Shown here: positions 30,741-34,617 of the stretch, piece after piece
How positions within the stretch are numbered: the stretch's first letter is position 1
Layout: each line of letters starts with the position of its first letter
IMG/VR virus record: IMGVR_UViG_3300046751_000391
Location: 1 to 34,617 of that record
From: a virus
Reading direction: 5' to 3' (one strand)
Length of the DNA: 34,617 nt
Notes under the pieces: model-generated
What the model was told of the DNA's origin: nothing
Seen by the model: only the letters and a program-made list of their open reading frames with translations
Databases searched by the model: none
Made by a program: the position numbers and the translations under genes

Positions 30741-31623
30741 TTCCTTGCGTCATGTTGATCTGTGTTCAGGCATTGGCGGCTTTGCCTTGGGCTTTCAGTG
30801 GGCTGGCTTATCGCGGCCAGTGCTGTTCTGTGACATTGAAGATTGGAGCCGCCAGGTGCTGGCCAAGCATTGGCCCGACGTGCCGATTGCCCATGATGTG
30901 AAGGAGTTAGCGAGTGAACCAGCAAGACTTGTTCCAGACTGCGACATCCTATCCTGCGGCTATCCTTGCCAGCCATTTAGTCAGGCCGGGGTCAGACGAG
31001 GCGAGGAAGATGACCGCCATATCTGGCCGGAAATATTTACCATTGTGCAAGCAAAGCAGCCGACTTGGTGCGTTTTCGAGAATGTTTCTGGACACATCAG
31101 TCTGGGCCTCGACCAAGTGCTATCTGACCTGGAAAGCAAAGGTTACGCCGTCCAACCGTTTGTTGTTCCAGCTTGCGCCGTTGATGCCCCGCACAGACGC
31201 GACAGGGTATGGATCATTGCTGCACACGCCGACAGCGGCGACATCTGTCGGCACGACCAGACCACCCAGCAAGGGGGGCGGCAGCAGAGACTTGCGGCAG
31301 GATGTCAGGATGTGGCCGACACCGCAAGCGGCAGATCACAAGAACATGGACATGGCGGGGCAGAAGATGCTGTCCAGCGAGGTGAAGCTCTGGCCGACAG
31401 CCACAGCGAGAGATTGGAGGAGCGGCAAAGCCTCCGAAGCGACTATGCAAAGAAACAGCCGACCACTATCGGAGACGGTAGGTGGCTCCCTGAACCCGAC
31501 GTGGGTCGAGTGGCTCATGGGGTATCCAGAAGGGTGGACAGACTTAAAGGGCTAGGCAACGCCATCGTCCCGCAAATCGCCATGCAGATCGGCCTGACGA
31601 TCAAGGCGGTTGAGCATGGCTAG
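30733..31623 (+). CDS. C5-cytosine DNA methyltransferase
   Basis: 296 residues from GTG 30733, overlapping the previous stop; an upstream frame from 30685 lies in the nuclease gene. Motif I DLCSGIGGF (9-17), catalytic PCQ with Cys79 (GYPCQPFSQAG), ENV (116-118), motif VIII R-x-x-R (HRRDRVWII) and motif X RLKGLGNAIVPQIA. The target-recognition part (about 165-260) is short and shares its DNA with a second gene in another frame (30914-31555). No matching restriction enzyme is seen, so it is probably an orphan, protecting phage DNA from host restriction. Confidence 0.95.
   Translation: MADSLRHVDLCSGIGGFALGFQWAGLSRPVLFCDIEDWSRQVLAKHWPDVPIAHDVKELASEPARLVPDCDILSCGYPCQPFSQAGVRRGEEDDRHIWPEIFTIVQAKQPTWCVFENVSGHISLGLDQVLSDLESKGYAVQPFVVPACAVDAPHRRDRVWIIAAHADSGDICRHDQTTQQGGRQQRLAAGCQDVADTASGRSQEHGHGGAEDAVQRGEALADSHSERLEERQSLRSDYAKKQPTTIGDGRWLPEPDVGRVAHGVSRRVDRLKGLGNAIVPQIAMQIGLTIKAVEHG
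30914..31555 (+). CDS. Second protein encoded inside the methyltransferase gene (+1 frame)
   Basis: 213 residues in the +1 frame relative to the methyltransferase. GTG 30914 is preceded by a perfect AAGGAG (30901-30906) at 7 bases. The sequence carries blocks I recognise from phage proteins found with DNA cytosine methylases: SRLGAFSRMFLDTSVWASTK, CYLTWKAKVTPSNRLLFQLA, MPRTDATGYG, MWPTPQAADHKNMD, LWPTATARDW and LNPTWVEWLMGYPEGWTDL. Both frames are thus conserved at once over 640 bases. Function unknown; perhaps a partner, inhibitor or regulator of the methyltransferase. The recognition is from memory. Confidence 0.8.
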   Translation: MNQQDLFQTATSYPAAILASHLVRPGSDEARKMTAISGRKYLPLCKQSSRLGAFSRMFLDTSVWASTKCYLTWKAKVTPSNRLLFQLAPLMPRTDATGYGSLLHTPTAATSVGTTRPPSKGGGSRDLRQDVRMWPTPQAADHKNMDMAGQKMLSSEVKLWPTATARDWRSGKASEATMQRNSRPLSETVGGSLNPTWVEWLMGYPEGWTDLKG

Positions 31624-31840
31624 GGGCTTCAGTGAGATACCGCCGCGGCTAGTTCGCATTTGCAGGGTGCCTGGCCTTTGGGAAGAACTGCCAGAGTGTG
31701 GCCATTGCGAGGGACAAGGCGAGTGCGAGGTTGAATATGCGGTGCCTGACTATCGAACTGGCAGCGGGTTCATAGACACGCGGCACGGCGAATGCCCAGT
31801 ATGCGAGGGCCGTGGCTACGTCGAGGCTGATGATGAGTAG
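31616..31840 (+). CDS. Small DnaJ-type zinc-finger protein
   Basis: 74 residues from ATG 31616, overlapping the methyltransferase stop; TTG 31610 would add two residues. Two C-x-x-C-x-G-x-G motifs: CGHCEGQGEC and CPVCEGRGYVE, the zinc-binding unit of DnaJ. Such short proteins in phages may act as scaffold or adaptor for nucleic acid or protein partners. It overlaps the next start by 11 bases. The function remains unknown. Confidence 0.8.
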   Translation: MARGFSEIPPRLVRICRVPGLWEELPECGHCEGQGECEVEYAVPDYRTGSGFIDTRHGECPVCEGRGYVEADDE

Positions 31841-32657
31841 TCACTACAACTTGCCAGACGGCAACGTGCAGATCAGTTTCAGCGGTGGGCGCACCAGTGC
31901 CTTTATGCTGCATCAGATACTTGAGGCCAACGGTGATCTGCCCGACAGGTGCCAGGTCATGTTTGCCAACACAGGCAGAGAAATGCCGCAGACGCTGGCG
32001 TTTGTCCATGAATGTTCAGTGCGTTGGAATGTGCCTGTTGTGTGGCTTGAGTATGACCGCGTCAACAACCGTGCAACGTATCGTGTCGCAAGTTGGGACA
32101 ATCATTCAATGTACGGAGAGCCGTTTGAGATGCTGGTCCGTCGCAAGAAATATTTGCCAAACACGGTCATGCGGTTCTGCACCACTGAATTGAAGGTGCT
32201 GACAATGAAGCGTTATCTGACCAAGCAGTTAGGTTGGAAACGCTGGTCAGCCGCCGTTGGCATCAGGGCTGATGAAGCGCACCGCGCCAAGACAGATAGT
32301 AAGGATCGATGGTTGTACTGGTATCCGCTTGCTGACGCTGGCGTGACCAAGCGCGACATCCGTGATTTCTGGAACAGCCAGCCCTTTGACTTGCAGCTTG
32401 AAAACGTCAATGGCGCAACGCCGCTTGGCAATTGCGATATGTGCTTTCTCAAAAGCGAAAAGATACTGGCCAACATTGCCAAGACCATGCCGGACAAGGC
32501 CGACTGGTGGATCAGGATGGAGCGCGAAACAGGCTCAACTTTCCGCAAGGACAGAGATTTGGCTGCATTCACAGACTTTGTGGGCCGTCAGGCAGACTGG
32601 GTGTTTGATGATGAGAGCTTTTTTTGTCAGGCAAACGGCGGGGAGTGTACAGGATGA
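31830..32657 (+). CDS. PAPS-reductase-like PP-loop protein
   Basis: 275 residues from ATG 31830 (ATG 31833 also possible), with GAGG upstream. The PP-loop SFSGGRTS (16-23) binds an ATP-like nucleotide; FANTGREMPQTLAFVHEC follows; two Cys clusters RFCTTELK and GNCDMCFLKSEK could bind a metal or Fe-S cluster. This is the phage form of the phosphoadenosine phosphosulfate reductase superfamily, also related to DndC of DNA phosphorothioation. No Dnd partners are here. True sulfur reduction or a nucleotide/DNA modification role are both open. Beside the methyltransferase and a zinc protein. Confidence 0.88.
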   Translation: MMSSHYNLPDGNVQISFSGGRTSAFMLHQILEANGDLPDRCQVMFANTGREMPQTLAFVHECSVRWNVPVVWLEYDRVNNRATYRVASWDNHSMYGEPFEMLVRRKKYLPNTVMRFCTTELKVLTMKRYLTKQLGWKRWSAAVGIRADEAHRAKTDSKDRWLYWYPLADAGVTKRDIRDFWNSQPFDLQLENVNGATPLGNCDMCFLKSEKILANIAKTMPDKADWWIRMERETGSTFRKDRDLAAFTDFVGRQADWVFDDESFFCQANGGECTG

Positions 32658-32923
32658 CCCGCACTGAAGCCCTGGCAGATGCAGATCGTGAGATCAGCCG
32701 CCTGATCCAAGACGGGCGCGGTCTTTTCTATATTGCAGAATTGTATGGCGTGCCTGTCAGGCGTCACAGCAGTCGCTGGTTCAGCAGCACTGATGCAGCA
32801 CATCTGGCGCTGCCGGAGTATCTGCAAGGCCAGCCAGGGACGCTGACGCTGGGCTATCTGCGTGATGCGCTGGCAGACATAGCGCAAGGCATAGCGGTGC
32901 GGGATCTGGAGCAAGCAGCATGA
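32654..32923 (+). CDS. Small conserved early protein
   Basis: 89 residues from ATG 32654, overlapping the upstream stop (ATGA) and with AGGA before it. MTRTEALADADREISRLIQD, GRGLFYIAELYGVPVRRHSS and TLGYLRDALADIAQGIAVRD: mainly helical, acidic. No recognised domain. Operon position (between the PP-loop enzyme and a Cys protein) suggests an early accessory role. Confidence 0.72.
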   Translation: MTRTEALADADREISRLIQDGRGLFYIAELYGVPVRRHSSRWFSSTDAAHLALPEYLQGQPGTLTLGYLRDALADIAQGIAVRDLEQAA

Positions 32924-33144
32924 TCGAGCAAGGTGATGGCACATTTGCGCGGCGTGAAAAGCTGGGCCAGTGCGTGCGGTGCGCTGTAGCGATCAGCGAA
33001 TCGGAGTGCAAAATCTGTGGTTTGAAATCGGCGCGAAGCCGTCCGCGACAGCTAGCTTATGTTACTAAGCTAAGCCATGACGCTAAGCCAGAAGGCTATC
33101 CAAGACATGAATTAAAAAGTGAAAACAAAAAAGGCCATGCTTGA
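32920..33144 (+). CDS. Small Cys-containing protein (zinc-ribbon-like)
   Basis: 74 residues. Two CxxC pairs (CVRCAVA and CKICGLK) separated by nine residues resemble a minimal zinc ribbon; the C-terminal half is basic and low-complexity (KLSHDAKPEGYPRHELKSEN). ATGA overlap with the previous gene. The stop lies inside a hairpin that acts as a terminator on the other strand (33121-33155). Confidence 0.68.
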   Translation: MIEQGDGTFARREKLGQCVRCAVAISESECKICGLKSARSRPRQLAYVTKLSHDAKPEGYPRHELKSENKKGHA

Positions 33145-33155
33145 GAAGCATAGCC
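33121..33155 (-). terminator. Terminator on the minus strand inside a plus-strand operon
   Basis: On the plus strand GGCCATGCTT-GAG-AAGCATAGCC (33133-33155) is a ten-pair stem with one C-A mismatch. Only on the minus strand is it followed by a T-rich run (TTTTTTGTTTTC). It would stop leftward transcription that enters the early operon from the terS side. Confidence 0.7.
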
Positions 33156-33167
33156 CTGCGCTAAGAG

Positions 33168-33455
33168 ATGATTTTAACAATGCCCGAAAATCCGTCAAGC
33201 ACAAAATACGAAACTGATAAAATTCAACACCTTATAAGCCAATCTGTAAAACACACAAATTTCAATTACAGGTGTGTCGCGGGCAAATTCAAGGCAAACA
33301 GGTGGGCAGTCAGGCAGGACAAGGTGTGGCGTCGATGCAGGCAAGACTGGTCTGTTGAGGCGTTTAAAGAAGCACGACAGCGGTACTGGCGCATGAACCA
33401 GTTCCAACAGCGGCAGTTCATTGAACAGATGGAGAAAGCGCATGAGCGACGTTAA
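33168..33455 (+). CDS. Basic early protein, unknown function
   Basis: 95 residues from ATG 33168 (AAGAG before it); ATG 33180 (MPENPSSTKY) is an alternative. Many Arg/Lys/Trp/Gln (KFKANRWAVRQDKVWRRCRQ; ARQRYWRMNQFQQRQFIEQM). Overlaps the next gene by 14 bases. The basic, aromatic composition suggests nucleic acid contact. No recognised family. Confidence 0.65.
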   Translation: MILTMPENPSSTKYETDKIQHLISQSVKHTNFNYRCVAGKFKANRWAVRQDKVWRRCRQDWSVEAFKEARQRYWRMNQFQQRQFIEQMEKAHERR

Positions 33456-33849
33456 TGGATTGCATGATCTGTTTCTCACAGCAGCCGAGACGGACAGGCG
33501 CATGCCGCCAGCTATGAGGAAGCAGAAGCTGTCGTCCTGGCCAGACTATCCGCTGGACTGGCACGGCTATGGCTGGACACAAGAAGGCGAGACAATCCTG
33601 AAGCCTACAAGCAGACAGATCACAGACTATGATCGGGCCATGCAGTTGACGGTGCTGATGAATGAGGATGACCGCAAGCTGGTCTGGGCTGTCGCTCACA
33701 GTGCTGCCTTCAAGGCAAGAGGGGCGCCGTGGACGCGCCTTGCCAGGATGTTGCAGCTAGGGACGGATGGCAGGGTGGTTAAACGCAGATACATGGATGC
33801 GTTGGTGCGGTTGCACTATCGCGCAAGGGCGTACAGATATCGCCTCTGA
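33442..33849 (+). CDS. DUF6362-like protein upstream of terS
   Basis: 135 residues from ATG 33442 with GGAGAAAG upstream (the longer frame from 33421 is less likely). RRMPPAMRKQKLSSWPDYPL, then DYDRAMQLTVLMNEDDRKLV, WAVAHSAAFKARGAPWTRLA and VKRRYMDALVRLHYRARAYR. The R-x-P/M ... W-P ... and a C-terminal HTH-like R-W/Y-x-x-A-L pattern resemble DUF6362, which I recall sits next to small terminase genes. Possible antitermination or late control role (inference). A terminator follows directly. Confidence 0.68.
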   Translation: MSDVNGLHDLFLTAAETDRRMPPAMRKQKLSSWPDYPLDWHGYGWTQEGETILKPTSRQITDYDRAMQLTVLMNEDDRKLVWAVAHSAAFKARGAPWTRLARMLQLGTDGRVVKRRYMDALVRLHYRARAYRYRL

Positions 33850-33869
33850 TGCAACCTGGTTGCTTTTTT
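33850..33869 (+). terminator. Terminator at end of early operon
   Basis: GCAAC-CTG-GTTGC (33851-33863), then TTTTTT. Starts right after the TGA of the DUF6362-like gene. The stem itself contains the GCAACC/GGTTGC words of the array around terS, so a DNA-binding protein there could also matter. Confidence 0.72.
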
Positions 33870-33881
33870 GCGTTAAGGGTG

Positions 33882-33909
33882 TTGTCAACGGCACGAAATC
33901 TGGTATCGT
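33882..33909 (+). promoter_or_regulatory. Probable late promoter upstream of terS
   Basis: TTGTCA (33882-33887) and TATCGT (33904-33909), spacing 16. It lies between the early terminator and terS (ATG 33984) and would start the long late operon. No other promoter is seen before the head genes. Confidence 0.55.
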
Positions 33910-33932
33910 TTCGATATGCTGGCGCAAGATAT

Positions 33933-34240
33933 GGTTGCAAGGGTGCAACCTGACGCAACCAGCGCAACCAATCAGGACATGAAATGCGGAAGTATCAGCC
34001 AGCCCAGGTGGACTGGGCTGAGATAGAGCAACGCATCAAGGCTGGCGAGAGTTTCAACGCTGTGTCTAAGGATTACAGCGTGTCCAGGCAGGCCATACAG
34101 AAGCGGTGCCATAAGGAATGCTGGGTAGAGCATACGCCAGTGACAACCGCTGTGCGCCGCCAGTTGCGTAAGCGCAACCAGTTGCAACCAGATGTGCAAC
34201 CAAGTGAGGTTGCATTGCAACCAGTGGCATCCATGCAACC
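33933..34240. repeat. GCAACC motif array around and inside terS
   Basis: GCAACC begins at 33945, 33955, 33963, 34173, 34184, 34196, 34217 and 34235; the reverse GGTTGC at 33933 and 34208. Two more (33851 forward, 33858 reverse) form the terminator stem just upstream. Spacings of 8-12 bases within the two groups place sites on one helix face. The coding copies produce the Gln-Pro repeats of the terS linker. Best guess: binding sites for the small terminase (pac or cosB) or an operator for it. The left end of the window repeats the last five forward sites (25-92). Confidence 0.7.
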
Positions 34241-34617
34241 AGTAGCTGTGGCAGAGCCAAGCGCTGCCGTAATGGCAAGAGATGACAAGCAAGGCGCAGC
34301 ACTAGAGCTACTGCGGGATGGCGTGCCGCGTAAGCATGCAGCGCAAGGCGTGGGCGTGAGTGAAAGCACGCTACTGCGATGGATCAATGACGATGAAGGA
34401 TTTGGCTCAGAGGTACGCGCAGCAGAAAGTGCTGCTGTCGCTCTCAGGGTGCGCCGGATCGGAAAAGCCGGTGAAAAGGACTGGCGTGCTGATAGCTGGT
34501 ACCTGGAACGCACACAGAGGGCTGAGTTTGGCTCTGACAGCCAGAAAGGTGGCGGCGTAGCGGTCCAGATCAACATCGAGCGTGGCGGCGATACAGAGGT
34601 GATTGACGTAACACCTG
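33984..34617 (+). CDS. terS: Terminase small subunit, 5' part (runs off window end)
   Basis: Open from ATG 33984 to the window end (211 residues), completed by bases 1-477 across the circle to about 213. The N-terminal HTH (VDWAEIEQRIKAGESFNAVS, KDYSVSRQAIQKRCHKE) is followed by the Gln-Pro linker and a second HTH, so the protein has two potential DNA-binding domains. ATG 33979 in another frame gives only a short peptide. Promoter at 33882-33909. Small terminases form rings that recognise the packaging site, often within or near their own gene, which fits the GCAACC array here. Confidence 0.8.
   Translation, partial: MRKYQPAQVDWAEIEQRIKAGESFNAVSKDYSVSRQAIQKRCHKECWVEHTPVTTAVRRQLRKRNQLQPDVQPSEVALQPVASMQPVAVAEPSAAVMARDDKQGAALELLRDGVPRKHAAQGVGVSESTLLRWINDDEGFGSEVRAAESAAVALRVRRIGKAGEKDWRADSWYLERTQRAEFGSDSQKGGGVAVQINIERGGDTEVIDVTP
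34149..34617. repeat. Terminal direct repeat, right copy
   Basis: Right-hand copy of the 469-base repeat starting at base 1. Differences are synonymous except one Ile/Val change. It implies that the contig closes to a circle of about 34,148 bp. A true physical terminal repeat would be expected to be identical in both copies, so the differences argue for mixed alleles. Confidence 0.95.

Overview
The window looks like one complete genome of a temperate, short-tailed (podovirus-like) phage, assembled as a circle and cut inside the small terminase gene. Bases 1-469 repeat bases 34149-34617 with 8 mismatches, so the unique genome length would be about 34,148 bp (inference). A phage host among marine alphaproteobacteria is suggested by the tRNA-Glu attachment core, the gene-transfer-agent-type holin, and the small lysine-rich proteins and tail-tip modules that resemble those of marine phages. 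That host call is inference only.

Layout. (1) 33984-34617 plus 1-477: small terminase, with a dense array of GCAACC motifs around and inside the gene. (2) 682-13683, plus strand: a very large multidomain (polyvalent-type) protein, large terminase, portal, a HlyC-type toxin-activating lysine acyltransferase homologue, small head proteins, scaffold, major capsid, decoration-like protein, HhH protein and two head-tail connector/tail proteins. (3) 13683-17232: tail fibre, small tip proteins, three tandem paralogous tip modules and two fibre-chaperone-like proteins. (4) 17232-24850: small membrane proteins, a GNAT acetyltransferase, three large internal/ejection proteins, an EF-hand membrane protein, a 3-TM holin, a T4-type lysozyme and four very basic small proteins. 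(5) 24853-25090: attP, made of the 3' part of a tRNA-Glu(UUC) gene, flanked by paired direct repeats and followed by a strong terminator.

(6) 25159-30120: lysogeny and recombination. The integrase reads rightward. A leftward operon follows: PD-(D/E)XK exonuclease, small membrane protein, conserved protein, ERF annealase, Pro-rich protein, Xis-like wHTH protein and a 52-residue protein. A CI-like repressor faces a Cro-like HTH protein across a palindrome-rich operator. The order is close to the lambda immunity and recombination arm. (7) 30324-33849, plus strand: early accessory genes, namely a VRR-NUC nuclease, a C5-cytosine methyltransferase with a second conserved protein encoded inside it in another frame, a DnaJ-type zinc-finger protein, a PAPS-reductase-like PP-loop enzyme and small proteins running up to terS.

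Most plus-strand genes overlap by ATGA or TAATG, so translation is probably coupled across long operons. The items most worth a second look are the dual-coding methyltransferase locus with its own perfect Shine-Dalgarno, the HlyC homologue between portal and scaffold, the GCAACC array over terS, the integrase with Ala in place of the box-II His, and the tandem tail-tip modules with identical junctions.
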